From NCBI GenBank assembly GCA_029262235.1, contig JAJCZU010000002.1:1-64000 (forward strand): a stretch of 64,000 nt of DNA, given 5' to 3'. Below, in pieces: positions 9,301 through 18,248 of the stretch (the stretch's first letter is position 1; every line of letters begins with the position of its first letter). This DNA is from Candidatus Eiseniibacteriota bacterium (GTDB lineage Bacteria > Orphanbacterota > Orphanbacteria > Orphanbacterales > Orphanbacteraceae). The notes beneath the pieces are model-generated. The model did no database searches. It was not told the DNA's origin and was given only the letters and a program-made list of their open reading frames with translations. The translations under genes and the position numbers were made by a program.

Positions 9301-10305
9301 GTGAACGAAGCCCGCAGCTTCATACTTCCTTTCGTACTTCTCGGCCTCATCGTCGCGGTGGGTGCCGCCGGCTTCCAGATCATCGAAGGCCTCGATCCGG
9401 TCGCCGCTCTCTACATGACCCTCATTACAATGAGTACCGTCGGGTTCGGGGAAGTGGGCCACGCTTTCTCCGGGGCGGGTCGTGTCTTCACGATGGGCCT
9501 GATCGTGACGAGCGTTACGGTGGGCGCGTATTGTATCGGACTGATCATCGCATATATTGTAGAAGGCCGCCTGATACACGCGGTCAGGAGGCGACGCTTG
9601 ACGAAGAACATCGAATCGGCAAAGGGGCACGTGATCGTGTGCGGTGTCGGCCGGGCCGGGCGTGCCGCGCTGGCGGAGTTTCGCGCGAAGAACGAGGCGA
9701 CCGTTGCGATCGAAGCGAGTGAAGAGAGGGCCGAAGAGTGGCTGGAGCGCCACCCTGACGATCTCGTGCTCGTCGGGAACTGCACCGAAGAAGAGGTGCT
9801 CCAGGAGGCGGGCATCATGCGCGCGCGTTCCATCGTGTTCGCGGTGCCCGACACCGAAGCGATCATCGGCACGCTGACCGCGCGCACGATGAACCCGACC
9901 ATCATGATCGTGTGCCGGGCCGGGGCGGAAGAGACCGCGCGGAAGCTGAAGCACGCGGGCGCCGATCACATCATCCAGCCGCAGGCGATCGCGGGCGCGC
10001 GCATGGCGACGTTCGTCAGGTCGCCCGCGGTCGTCGAGTTCCTCGAATGCGCAATGCATCAGGAGGGGACGGAACTGCGCATGGAGGAGATCGAAGTGCC
10101 CGCCGGCTCGCGCCTGGACGGAATCAAGATCATGGAATCCGACATTCGCGATGTCTCCGGCGGAAGCGTGATCGGCATCAAGCGGGGGGAGGCAACGACC
10201 GTGAATCCCCCGCTGAAAACAGTCATGCAGGGGGGAGACACCCTCATCGTGCTCGGGGAGTCGCCGCGTCTTCGGGACTACCGGAATTCTCTCGGGAGGG
10301 CGTAG
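9301..10305 (+). CDS. Two-TM potassium channel with RCK (TrkA-N/TrkA-C) domain
   Basis: A 334-residue channel subunit of the inner membrane. Two membrane helices enclose a pore loop with the selectivity filter T46-V-G-F-G-E (canonical TVGYGD, so F and E replace Y and D). A Rossmann RCK domain follows with V-C-G-V-G-R-A-G-R-A-A, and then a C-terminal TrkA-C domain. Members of this family assemble as tetramers gated by ligands on the RCK ring. GTG 9301 has a GGAG about 8 bases upstream; an earlier in-frame start would lie inside the tRNA-Ser gene. No partner gene is seen. Ion specificity is inferred from the filter only. Confidence 0.9.
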   Translation: MNEARSFILPFVLLGLIVAVGAAGFQIIEGLDPVAALYMTLITMSTVGFGEVGHAFSGAGRVFTMGLIVTSVTVGAYCIGLIIAYIVEGRLIHAVRRRRLTKNIESAKGHVIVCGVGRAGRAALAEFRAKNEATVAIEASEERAEEWLERHPDDLVLVGNCTEEEVLQEAGIMRARSIVFAVPDTEAIIGTLTARTMNPTIMIVCRAGAEETARKLKHAGADHIIQPQAIAGARMATFVRSPAVVEFLECAMHQEGTELRMEEIEVPAGSRLDGIKIMESDIRDVSGGSVIGIKRGEATTVNPPLKTVMQGGDTLIVLGESPRLRDYRNSLGRA

Positions 10306-10409
10306 GGGCCGGGCTGCTCCCCGAACGGGCCGTTTGCTGCTGCGGCGCGCCCCCTTTTCGCTTGTCAGAACGCGTGGATTGGCCTACCTTTTTCTTCTGC
10401 ACACGATAT

Positions 10410-10483
10410 GCGCCCATAGCTCAATTGGATAGAGCGTCTGGCTACGGACCAGGAGGTTGGGGGTTCGAGTCCTCCTGGGCGTA
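10410..10483 (+). tRNA. tRNA-Arg (anticodon ACG)
   Basis: GCGCCCA pairs with TGGGCGT (the last pair is G-U), the D-arm is GCTC...GAGC, the anticodon loop is CTACGGA and the T-loop is TTCGAGT. The discriminator is A and CCA is not encoded. Confidence 0.93.
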
Positions 10484-10495
10484 TTTCTGCTTTTG

Positions 10496-10531
10496 CGCCC
10501 CTCGACGGAAATCGTCGGGGGGCGTTTTTTT
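10496..10531 (+). terminator. Rho-independent terminator after tRNA-Arg
   Basis: A 12-bp GC-rich stem (CGCCCCTCGACG with CGTCGGGGGGCG, one mismatch) and a 5-nt loop, followed by seven T residues. Confidence 0.88.
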
Positions 10532-10592
10532 GTATGCCGGGGGGAGATCGGGGCGGCGTCTCAAACGAAACGCGTATAAGGAGGAGCCGTTC

Positions 10593-12134
10593 ATGAAACC
10601 ACTATTCGACTTCGGGCCAGCCACGCCGATCGATACGGCCCATGCGGGGCAATCCCGTAAGATCCCGGTCGTCCCGATCCTGTTTCTGGGAATCGTGGCG
10701 CTGACGCTTGCATCTCCTGTCGCCGCCCTGCGGAGCGTTGATGAAGTGACGCTGACGAATCGCGGGGACGTCGGCGCCTCTTATCTCACACTCGACGACG
10801 CGGGCATCGCTCATATTACCTACGTATACGGCTCGGGCTTCGCCTGGGGAGACGGCCTCGGTTACGTCCAGGTCAACGATCTTACGATGCAGAACGAGGC
10901 CGAGTTTCTGCCCGGCAATGGTTTTATCTATTCCGGCGCGGCGCTTCCCGTTCCTCTGCCGGGCGGGGGGGCGGCGTTCTTTCATCATCAATGGTCGACT
11001 ACGCTCTACGAGCAGTTCTTCTTTACTACGGTGAACGATACGGGCGGGGCAGTGACGTCAAACATGGTGACGCCGGTCGGAGGTTGCACGAACACTGACG
11101 CGAACACCGGCGCGGTCGATCTCGGCGACAGCACCTACGCATTCGTCTACACGTCCTGCCGGGAAACGGGCGTCGATGACGTGCAGCGCAACAACCTCTT
11201 CTACACCCGCATGTCCGCGCAGGGACTCGAGCTCGTCCCCGACCGGGTCATCGACAGCAGTGGTACCGTGCGCCCGTCCTCGGAGACGGTAGTCGCCGGC
11301 GCGGGCGTCCTTCATGTGGCGTACATTGACTGGAGGAGCGGCAACGACTCCCTCTACTATCAGCAGATCGACTACGCCGGGAATGTCGTCGTGCCCGGCG
11401 GTGTCGTCCCCGGCTCGACGGGAAGCGCGAAGGACCCGCGCATGGTCCTCGACTCGTCGGGCGATCTGCACCTCTTCTGGCAGGATGACTCACTCAGTAC
11501 TGGCCGGCTCCACCACCTCGTCCTCGACGCTTCCGGCACCCCGCAGGGACCGTCCACGATCCTGGCCGAGTCGATGGAAGCGATTCGGACACCGAATCCC
11601 GTGATCGACCCCGAAGACGAGATCCATCTTGTGTGGAGGTCGGCCGGCTCGCTTCTGTATCAGAAGATCGCTGTATCGGGGGCGACGCTCGACGGACCGG
11701 ACACACTCGACATCGAGGCCGCGGCCTTTCTCCGTTCCGTCGCGATTGGCGAAAACGAAAACGTCCACCTCGTCTACACGGGCAGCAATCTCGACGCATA
11801 CTACGTGCGCTTCCCGACCGAGGTGGCAACCGGTGTCGCGGGCAGGCCGGCACTTCCTGTTGCGCCGCGTCTCGTGGCGAGCCCGAATCCGTTCAATCCC
11901 TCGACGACGATCCGGTTCGACAGTGGAAACGCGGGGCGCGTTGCGGTGGTCATCCACGACGTCGCCGGACGAACGGTTCGCACACTACGGGACGGATGGA
12001 CCATACCGGGCCCAAAGGCGATCCTTTGGGACGGACGCGATGATGCGGGTAATTCGGTACCGTCGGGAGCCTACTTCGCACGCGTTCGAGCGGATGGCCG
12101 GTACGCAACCAGCCGGCTCACGCTGGTTCGTTAA
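10593..12134 (+). CDS. Secreted beta-propeller-like protein with FlgD-like C-terminal sorting domain
   Basis: A protein of 513 residues. The N-terminus has a hydrophobic stretch (about residues 25-45) ending in S-P-V-A-A, a plausible Sec signal after an unusually long polar lead. The middle has repeated blocks of the type D-D-A-G-I-A-H-I-T-Y and D-S-S-G-D-L-H-L-F-W about 50 residues apart, resembling blades of a sialidase/BNR-like propeller. The last 85 residues form the FlgD-like domain, beginning A-S-P-N-P-F-N-P-S-T-T-I-R-F and ending S-R-L-T-L-V-R. ATG 10593 follows AAGGAGGAG. It is a surface or secreted protein of unknown ligand, related in export route to the proteins at 2-3175 and 55084-57462. 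Confidence 0.82.
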   Translation: MKPLFDFGPATPIDTAHAGQSRKIPVVPILFLGIVALTLASPVAALRSVDEVTLTNRGDVGASYLTLDDAGIAHITYVYGSGFAWGDGLGYVQVNDLTMQNEAEFLPGNGFIYSGAALPVPLPGGGAAFFHHQWSTTLYEQFFFTTVNDTGGAVTSNMVTPVGGCTNTDANTGAVDLGDSTYAFVYTSCRETGVDDVQRNNLFYTRMSAQGLELVPDRVIDSSGTVRPSSETVVAGAGVLHVAYIDWRSGNDSLYYQQIDYAGNVVVPGGVVPGSTGSAKDPRMVLDSSGDLHLFWQDDSLSTGRLHHLVLDASGTPQGPSTILAESMEAIRTPNPVIDPEDEIHLVWRSAGSLLYQKIAVSGATLDGPDTLDIEAAAFLRSVAIGENENVHLVYTGSNLDAYYVRFPTEVATGVAGRPALPVAPRLVASPNPFNPSTTIRFDSGNAGRVAVVIHDVAGRTVRTLRDGWTIPGPKAILWDGRDDAGNSVPSGAYFARVRADGRYATSRLTLVR

Positions 12135-12372
12135 TCGGGCCCGGCCCCCCCAGGCGTCCCCGATCATGAAGTCGTTCGTCTGTATCCGTTGCAGCGAGTT
12201 GTTGTTCGCGATTCTCTTCGTGTCGTCTCCTTGTTACAGGCGGGAACATAGAGGGCGTCGACACAATCAGCCGCAATCGATCGCCCGAACCCGACACGAA
12301 TGCCCCACTGCTTCAGGGGGCCGCTTTGTTCTTAGTGGAATATTCAATGAGAGATATAGACAGTGACGATCA
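12135..12372. other. Intergenic region without recognisable gene
   Basis: Lower-GC spacer between the exoprotein and the receiver-XRE regulator. No convincing reading frame, RNA gene or repeat seen. Confidence 0.6.
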
Positions 12373-12402
12373 TTGACGCCTCGGCCGTTTGTCCACTATA
12401 GT
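12373..12402 (+). promoter_or_regulatory. Putative promoter upstream of the receiver-XRE regulator
   Basis: TTGACG (12373-12378), an 18-bp spacer and TATAGT (12397-12402), about 140 bp before the start codon. Good consensus fit, but the long leader is unexplained. Confidence 0.4.
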
Positions 12403-12549
12403 TGTAACGTCCCTCGTCGCCTTCCAACAACAATGCACGACATTCGAGAGGGATTACTGACAAATCATGAAGGGCTGGACGCTCTGCTGATTCGGACAGG
12501 CCTCTGTCGACCGGCCGATCCCGCCCTGTAATTCAGCGGGAGGTTGTGG

Positions 12550-13203
12550 ATGGATGGCGTGACTCAGGATTTGGAGAGAGGGAGCAATCAATCTGTGAAT
12601 CATCTCACACCGGTCCGGATTCTCGTCATCGATGACGACGATCAGGTCGGAGCAATCTGTAAGAAGTATTTGAACCGCCAGGGCTATGACGTCACGACGA
12701 TTCAAAACCCGGGCGACGCGCTCGACGAGTTTCGGAAAGAGACGTATCAGATCGTCGTGCTCGATCTGATCCTGCCGCCTTACGACGGGCTCGAACTGCT
12801 GAAGGCGATCCGCAAGATCGATTCGGACGTCTGCGTGATTCTACTGACGGGACATCCGTCGCTGGAAACGGCGATCGAGGGTCTCAAGAATTACGGCGCA
12901 TTCGATTATCTGACGAAACCGATGGATCTCGAAAAGCTGGCGCTCGTGATTCAGAAGGGGATCCGGAAGCACGGTCTCGCGACCGATCCGGTGCAGCAGA
13001 TTACGAAAGAAGTGGGGCAGAGGATCCGCGCGATTCGCAAGGAGAAGAGCCTCACGATGCGTCAACTCTCGAAACGGATCGGCGTGTCGACGAGTCTGAT
13101 CTCGCAGATCGAACGCGGCGAAAGCTCTCCTTCGATTCCGACTCTCTACAAAGTATCGGTTGCCCTCGAAGCTCCGCTTTCGGAACTGTTCCAGGGATAC
13201 TAG
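12550..13203 (+). CDS. Response regulator: receiver domain fused to XRE-type HTH
   Basis: A 217-residue cytoplasmic regulator. Residues 22-140 form a CheY-like receiver with acidic residues D28-D31, phospho-acceptor D72 in V-L-D-L-I-L-P, T100 and K123. Residues 154-213 are a Cro/C1-type helix-turn-helix (L-S-K-R-I-G-V-S-T-S-L-I-S-Q-I-E-R-G). Most DNA-binding response regulators use OmpR, NarL or Fis domains, so the XRE output is unusual. A GGGAGG six bases before ATG 12550 supports this start over TTG 12544. No histidine kinase gene is adjacent. The following gene runs on the opposite strand and ends one base away. Confidence 0.9.
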   Translation: MDGVTQDLERGSNQSVNHLTPVRILVIDDDDQVGAICKKYLNRQGYDVTTIQNPGDALDEFRKETYQIVVLDLILPPYDGLELLKAIRKIDSDVCVILLTGHPSLETAIEGLKNYGAFDYLTKPMDLEKLALVIQKGIRKHGLATDPVQQITKEVGQRIRAIRKEKSLTMRQLSKRIGVSTSLISQIERGESSPSIPTLYKVSVALEAPLSELFQGY

Positions 13204-13204
13204 G

Positions 13205-14440
13205 CTACTCGAGAATCCAGATGTCGTACGTGCCGTTCCGGTTCGACGCAAACGCGATCTTGTCGCCCTGACGCGACCAGACGGGTTCGCGATCGCTTGC
13301 CGGGTTGGCGGCAAGCACGCGCTTCGTTCCGCTCGGCGGATGCACGACCCAGATGTCGAAGTTCGAATTCCGGTTGTAGGCCATGACCAGGAAGTCGCCG
13401 AGCCGCGAGTAATGCGGGTCCGTCTCCGCGAAGGCGGGATCGTTCGCACCGTTCACACTGGCGATCGTCACGTCCGGCGGCGTCACCGCCCAGATATCCC
13501 GGCTGATGTTCTGATTCGATTCGAACGCCAGGCGCTCTCCGTTCTTCCCGACCCAGACAGCAAGTGATTCCGCGCTGCTGACGGCCGTGAGCCGTTCCGG
13601 AGTGCCGTTCACGGCGCCGCCGAGCACGCCCACGGAATAGATGTTGGCATTGGCGTCGCGCTTCGAATGAAACGCGATCTGGTCGCCGCGGGGCGACCAC
13701 GCCGGCCCTTCGTCGCTCGATCCGTTCGTCGTGATCTGAGAGAGCGCGTCCGTCGAGCGGTTCACGGTCCAGATGTCCCAGTTCCCAGCCCGATCCGAGG
13801 CGAAACCGATATGCTGGCCGTCCGGCGACCAGGTCGGCGAGCGGTCTTCGTTCACGTTCGTCGTGATCTGCTCCGGCGTAATGCCGAGTTCGTCGATCAC
13901 GTAGATGTCGCGGTTCCCGACGTCGCCTTCTGACGTGTAGGCGATTTCGTTGCCGCCCGGAGACCAGGCGGGCTCGCGTTCCGTGTCGCTTCCGAATCCG
14001 ATCCAGCGGAGCGCGGGCTCACGCAGGTCGACATTCCGGGTCGCGGTAGACTTCTCGCCGCTGTTGTCGACCCCCTCGATTACAATGGCAAGGTCGAGCG
14101 AGGGATCGTAAAGCGCCGCCGGTATATAGAATGAGAACGGAATGGAAGGCGCGCCGAGCGCGCTCGTGGAGCTGTCGAGCATGACGCCGCCCGCGCTCAC
14201 GCGGACGATCGTGACGCTGTCGGAAGCGGCGACCGAGCCGGTCACGTAGAATCCGATGCCGGAAACCGACGCGCCGGCGAGCGGGGCCGTGATAAGAATG
14301 TTCGGGCCGCCGGCCCCGGGATCGACTACCTGGTTTTTGCTTCCGCAGCCGAAGCCGAGCGCGGCACCTGTCAGCAGGCAAAGGGCTGCGAATCCATGGA
14401 GGGCCCGCGTGCGTAGTCTTTCTTCGAAAAAGTGCATCAT
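13205..14440 (-). CDS. TolB-like (PD40) beta-propeller lipoprotein
   Basis: A protein of about 411 residues from the ATG at 14440, which has GGGAG and GGAG upstream. A hydrophobic segment ends in a lipobox G-F-G-C, so a lipoprotein is expected. An Ig-like region follows (P-L-A-G-A-S-V-S-G), then about six PD40 blades with the pattern W-S-P-x-G-x-x-I-A-F-x-S-x-R-x-G-x-x-D-I-W-x-V, as in the TolB propeller. Such propellers bind proteins or peptides in the periplasm. The binding partner is unknown. It is transcribed divergently from the glycosyltransferase run and convergently with the regulator. Confidence 0.87.
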   Translation of the reverse strand: MMHFFEERLRTRALHGFAALCLLTGAALGFGCGSKNQVVDPGAGGPNILITAPLAGASVSGIGFYVTGSVAASDSVTIVRVSAGGVMLDSSTSALGAPSIPFSFYIPAALYDPSLDLAIVIEGVDNSGEKSTATRNVDLREPALRWIGFGSDTEREPAWSPGGNEIAYTSEGDVGNRDIYVIDELGITPEQITTNVNEDRSPTWSPDGQHIGFASDRAGNWDIWTVNRSTDALSQITTNGSSDEGPAWSPRGDQIAFHSKRDANANIYSVGVLGGAVNGTPERLTAVSSAESLAVWVGKNGERLAFESNQNISRDIWAVTPPDVTIASVNGANDPAFAETDPHYSRLGDFLVMAYNRNSNFDIWVVHPPSGTKRVLAANPASDREPVWSRQGDKIAFASNRNGTYDIWILE

Positions 14441-14469
14441 TCTGCTCCGATTCTCCCTGTCCGTCGCAA

Positions 14470-14498
14470 TTGACAGCGTATGGCAGCCGGTGTAGGGT
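14470..14498 (+). promoter_or_regulatory. Putative promoter at leaderless distance before the TPR glycosyltransferase
   Basis: A perfect TTGACA (14470-14475), a 17-bp spacer and TAGGGT (14493-14498). GTG 14506 begins 7 bp after the -10, so the transcript may start at or next to the start codon. Confidence 0.4.
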
Positions 14499-14505
14499 GC
14501 GGCCC

Positions 14506-16548
14506 GTGCGACCGACATGGATCCTACTCCTCCTGCTCCTTATCGGCGGGGCTGCCCGCGTGGCTTACCTGGGCGGAATCATGAATTCCCCCGAGTACCA
14601 GAACCCCGTCCTGGATGCTGCATGGTATCACGGCCGCGCCCTTGCCTGGAGCGAAGGAGCGCCTCCGCGGGCCGAAGACGTGTTCCGGGCGCCGCTCTAT
14701 CCGATGTTTCTCGGAGCGCTCTACTCGCTCGGCGCCGAATGGCCGCTCGGGCCCCGTCTCGTCCAGTTCGGCCTCGGCCTTCTGAATCTTTTCCTTATCT
14801 ATTCTATCGGGCGCGCGGTCTTCGGATTGAGAACCGGCCTCATCGCGCTCGGCCTGGCCGTTCTCTACTATCCTTTCGTCTATTTCGAGGCGGAAACGCT
14901 CGTTACGACGCTGTTTCTGACGCTTATCCTCGCCGGCACCCGGATCGCGCTCGGCGCGCGCGGATACCCTGCCTGGCTCGCGGCCGGGCTCGTGTTCGGC
15001 CTGGCCACGATCACGCGGCCGACGCTGCTGGCGCTTTACCCGCTGCTCGTGCTCTGGGCGTGGATCGGAGAGCGGAAGGGGGGCGCGGGGCGGAAGGGGG
15101 GCGTGCGCGCGACAGGCGGATCGCGATGGATGCGCGCCGCGCTCTTCGGCGTCGCGCTGACTGTGCCGGTTGCTGCGGTCACGATTTATAATCAGGCGAT
15201 CTCCGGCGACCGTGTGCTGATCGCGTCCCAGGGCGGCGTCAACTTCTTCATCGGGAACAGCGCGACATCCGACGGCAAGACGGCGTTCGTGCCCGGTTGG
15301 CGCGACGTTTCGTACGAATCGAAGGAGTACGAAGACACGATGCTTCTCGCCGCGCGCAGCATCGCGGAGCGGGCGGCCGGCCGGGCGCTCAGCCCGAGCG
15401 AAATATCCTCGTACTGGTATGGTCTCGGCTGGAGCTGGATCCGGAGCGAGCCGCGCGCGTTTCTTGTGCTGCTCACGCATCGCGTTTATTTCTACTTCAA
15501 TCATATCGAGATTCCGAACAACCGTGAGATCGCGGAGTACGTGGGCGAGTACGCGCCGTGGATGCGCGCGCTCTTTCCGTTCGGCGCCGGGCTGCTGATC
15601 CCGCTCGGCATGGCGGGCCTGTTCGTGGCGGGAGGGTCGGCGCGCGGAAAGCGCCTGCTTCTCATCCTGCTCTTCGGGCAGGCGGCGCTCATCGTACTGT
15701 TCTTCGTCTGCGCGCGTTTTCGGATCCCGACCATGCCGTTCTGGATCGTGTTCGCGGCGCACACGATCGACAGCGCGGCAGCCCGTCCGCGCGCGTTTCC
15801 GTGGGCGCGTTCGGGCGCGATCGTCCTCGTATTCGCCGTGATCGCCTGGTCGCGTTTCTGGAACGTCGACGTGCCGGCCGACGCGTCCGCGCTCGCGTTC
15901 AACCGCGCCACTTCGTATATGGAGGTCGGGCGGTTTCATGAGGCCGAAGAGTACTATCGCAAGTCGATGGCGCTCGATACGACCGATCCGCGTCCGCACA
16001 TCAACCTGGCCGGAATTCTGGCGCAGCAGGGAAGAATTCCCGAAGCGGAAGATCTGCTGAAGCAGGCGCTCGTGATCGCGCCCGATTACGGCAGCTTCGT
16101 CTGGAACAATCTCGCGGGGCTGCAGATGATGCGCGGCGAGTATGAAGGGGCGGAAGCGTCGCTTGCCCGCTCGATCGCGGTCGATCCGCGCGACGCCGAC
16201 GTCTGGACGAACCTCGGGAACGTGCGCCTCCTGCGCGGTAACCCGGTCGATGCGCTGACCGCGTTTGACGAAGCCCTCGCGCGCGGAACCACGCTCGGCG
16301 CGCAGGCGGAGACCGGACGCGCGCGTGCGCTTCTGGCGATGGGCCGCACGGCAGACGCGCTCGCCGGCGCGCGCCAGGCTGCCACGCATTTCCCGAACGA
16401 GCCGAAAACGTGGGCGCTACTCTGGTTTACGGCGCGCGAAGCGGGAGACAGCGCCGCGATGAAGGAAGCGGCCGCACGGTACGCGCAGTTTGCGGGGCGC
16501 GAACCGGTCGAGGCGGACCTCCCGGGCGCCGGCGGCCGGTTATGGTAA
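14506..16548 (+). CDS. GT-C membrane glycosyltransferase with C-terminal TPR repeats
   Basis: A protein of about 680 residues. The N-terminal two thirds are polytopic (ten or more hydrophobic helices) with the early periplasmic loop V-L-D-A-A-W-Y-H-G and later E-D-V-F-R-A-P-L-Y-P, as in family 39 mannosyl/arabinosyl transferases. The last 220 residues hold about five tetratricopeptide repeats (for example A-x-N-L-A-x-I-L-A-Q-Q-G-R-I-P-E-A-E). This resembles TMTC-type proteins, in which a GT-C core is fused to TPRs for protein O-glycosylation. GTG 14506 places the first helix at the N-terminus; TTG 14470 is the alternative. The stop overlaps the next start by 7 nt. Confidence 0.8.
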   Translation: MRPTWILLLLLLIGGAARVAYLGGIMNSPEYQNPVLDAAWYHGRALAWSEGAPPRAEDVFRAPLYPMFLGALYSLGAEWPLGPRLVQFGLGLLNLFLIYSIGRAVFGLRTGLIALGLAVLYYPFVYFEAETLVTTLFLTLILAGTRIALGARGYPAWLAAGLVFGLATITRPTLLALYPLLVLWAWIGERKGGAGRKGGVRATGGSRWMRAALFGVALTVPVAAVTIYNQAISGDRVLIASQGGVNFFIGNSATSDGKTAFVPGWRDVSYESKEYEDTMLLAARSIAERAAGRALSPSEISSYWYGLGWSWIRSEPRAFLVLLTHRVYFYFNHIEIPNNREIAEYVGEYAPWMRALFPFGAGLLIPLGMAGLFVAGGSARGKRLLLILLFGQAALIVLFFVCARFRIPTMPFWIVFAAHTIDSAAARPRAFPWARSGAIVLVFAVIAWSRFWNVDVPADASALAFNRATSYMEVGRFHEAEEYYRKSMALDTTDPRPHINLAGILAQQGRIPEAEDLLKQALVIAPDYGSFVWNNLAGLQMMRGEYEGAEASLARSIAVDPRDADVWTNLGNVRLLRGNPVDALTAFDEALARGTTLGAQAETGRARALLAMGRTADALAGARQAATHFPNEPKTWALLWFTAREAGDSAAMKEAAARYAQFAGREPVEADLPGAGGRLW

Positions 16549-18248
16549 CGGCACTTCGCATCGCGCCTCCGTGGCTCGTCGGGCTCGCGTTCTTCGTGAT
16601 CTATCGTCTTTCCATCGCGCCCACCGTTGTGTTCGGAGACTCCGGCGAACTGCTGACGGCGTCGCGCGTGCTCGGCGTCGCCCATCCGCCCGGCTATCCG
16701 CTCTACACGCTGCTCGGCAACCTGGCGCTGCGCGCGGGCGGAGGCACGGCGCTCGCGATGAACACGCTCTCCGCGCTGCTGGCCGCGGCATCCGTGGGGC
16801 TCCTGTTCGCGATCGTGCGCCGTGCGACCGGGGCTCTGGCGCCCGCGCTCCTGGCCACGCTCGTTTTCGGATCGAGCCCCACCTGGTGGAGCGAATCGAT
16901 CATCACGGAAGTGTATCCCCTGTCGCTGCTTCTTCTGATTGCGGCCGCCGGAAGTGTGTACGCAAAAGACGCGCGCCTGTTTCTGCTCGGCGTCTATCTG
17001 CTCGGCCTCGGCGCCGCGCATCACCCGATCAACGTGTTCTACGGCGCGCCGCTTTTCGTGGTCGCCGCCCTGCGACTTCGCCGCGAGTCCATGAACATGC
17101 GTCTGGCCGCGCTCGCCCTGCTGCTCGGACCGCTCTCTCTTCTCGCGTATCTCAAACTGCGGGCCGCGAGCGACGCGCCCCTCGTCTGGAGCGCACTGGC
17201 CACGTGGGGCGACGTATGGAATCACTACATGCGCACGGGCTACGGCGATCTTCTCGCGGGCGACGGGAGCCCGCGCGGGATTTCGTTCCTCGCGAAAGGG
17301 CTGCTGCTCGGCCGTGTTCTGCGCGAAGAGCTGGCGCTCACGGCGCTTCTGCTCGCGAGTCTCGGTTTTCTCTGGGGCGCGTTCCGTACGTGGCGCCGAT
17401 CTCTCATCGCGGTCGTGACTTTCGCGCTCTTCCTCGGCGCCGTCATCCTGCCCGCGATCCTGACATGGGACGACACCGCGTTTTCGACGGCAAGCAATCG
17501 CGTATTTTTCATTCCCCTCGCCCTTCTCCTCGCCGTGCTCGCCGGATACGGGGCGCAGGTCCTGGGGCGCTTCCCTCGACTCGGCTGGCTTCCGTGGGCC
17601 GCCGTGCTGCTCGCCGCGGGCGGGATCGCGATCCGTTTCCCCGCGATCGACCAGCGCGGGAACTACGCCGCCGCCGACCTTGCCCGCGCGTTTCTGAATC
17701 CGCTGCCTCCCGAATCGAACCTGATCATTTCCGACGGCCAGATTCTGATGCCCGTTCTCTATTTACAGGCGGTCGAGGGCGTTCGTGCCGATATTGTGAT
17801 CGATGAGCCGAAGGGAATCTGGCGGAAGGAACCGTCGGGCGGCGCCCCTTACTTCACGAACAAAGAAACTGCCGAGGTCATGGCGAAGCGCGTATCGATC
17901 GCAGGAGAAACGGCACCCGTCATCGCCGTCCCGTTCGGTATGGGGTGGGGAGTCGGGACAGGCGACCGCGCGAAGGACGGCGATCCGTTCGCGATGACCG
18001 AAGTCGCGATCCGTTCGCTGCCCGATCACCGAATCCGCACCGCCGAACGCGAAGTCGTGTTCGCCTTTCATCTCCAGTACGCACGCGTCATGCAGGCGCG
18101 CGGGCGCCGGGATGCCGTGATTCGTCAGCTCGCGCTCGCGAAAATCTACGCCGGGAGCACGGACGGGGGAGAGGCCCTTCTCTCCGGTGTCGCGCGTGCG
18201 CTCGGCGTGAAGCCGGACGAAATCGAAAACAGGGAGCAGCAAAAATGA
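16542..18248 (+). CDS. DUF2723 family membrane protein (TMEM260-like)
   Basis: A 568-residue polytopic protein. The signature D-S-G-E-L-L-T-A and A-H-P-P-G-Y-P-L-Y-T-L-L-G in the first 65 residues is that of DUF2723, a GT-C-like family whose eukaryotic member TMEM260 is linked to protein O-mannosylation. The C-terminal 170 residues are soluble and probably periplasmic. The ATG overlaps the end of the TPR glycosyltransferase (ATGGTAA), so the two are translationally coupled and may act in one glycan pathway. The acceptor is unknown. Confidence 0.82.
   Translation: MVTALRIAPPWLVGLAFFVIYRLSIAPTVVFGDSGELLTASRVLGVAHPPGYPLYTLLGNLALRAGGGTALAMNTLSALLAAASVGLLFAIVRRATGALAPALLATLVFGSSPTWWSESIITEVYPLSLLLLIAAAGSVYAKDARLFLLGVYLLGLGAAHHPINVFYGAPLFVVAALRLRRESMNMRLAALALLLGPLSLLAYLKLRAASDAPLVWSALATWGDVWNHYMRTGYGDLLAGDGSPRGISFLAKGLLLGRVLREELALTALLLASLGFLWGAFRTWRRSLIAVVTFALFLGAVILPAILTWDDTAFSTASNRVFFIPLALLLAVLAGYGAQVLGRFPRLGWLPWAAVLLAAGGIAIRFPAIDQRGNYAAADLARAFLNPLPPESNLIISDGQILMPVLYLQAVEGVRADIVIDEPKGIWRKEPSGGAPYFTNKETAEVMAKRVSIAGETAPVIAVPFGMGWGVGTGDRAKDGDPFAMTEVAIRSLPDHRIRTAEREVVFAFHLQYARVMQARGRRDAVIRQLALAKIYAGSTDGGEALLSGVARALGVKPDEIENREQQK

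Noticed and set aside
14524-16389. 621-codon minus-strand frame opposite the TPR glycosyltransferase
   Set aside because: Composition is dominated by Arg, Glu and Gln as expected for antisense of GC-rich DNA. The sense protein has membrane helices and TPRs.
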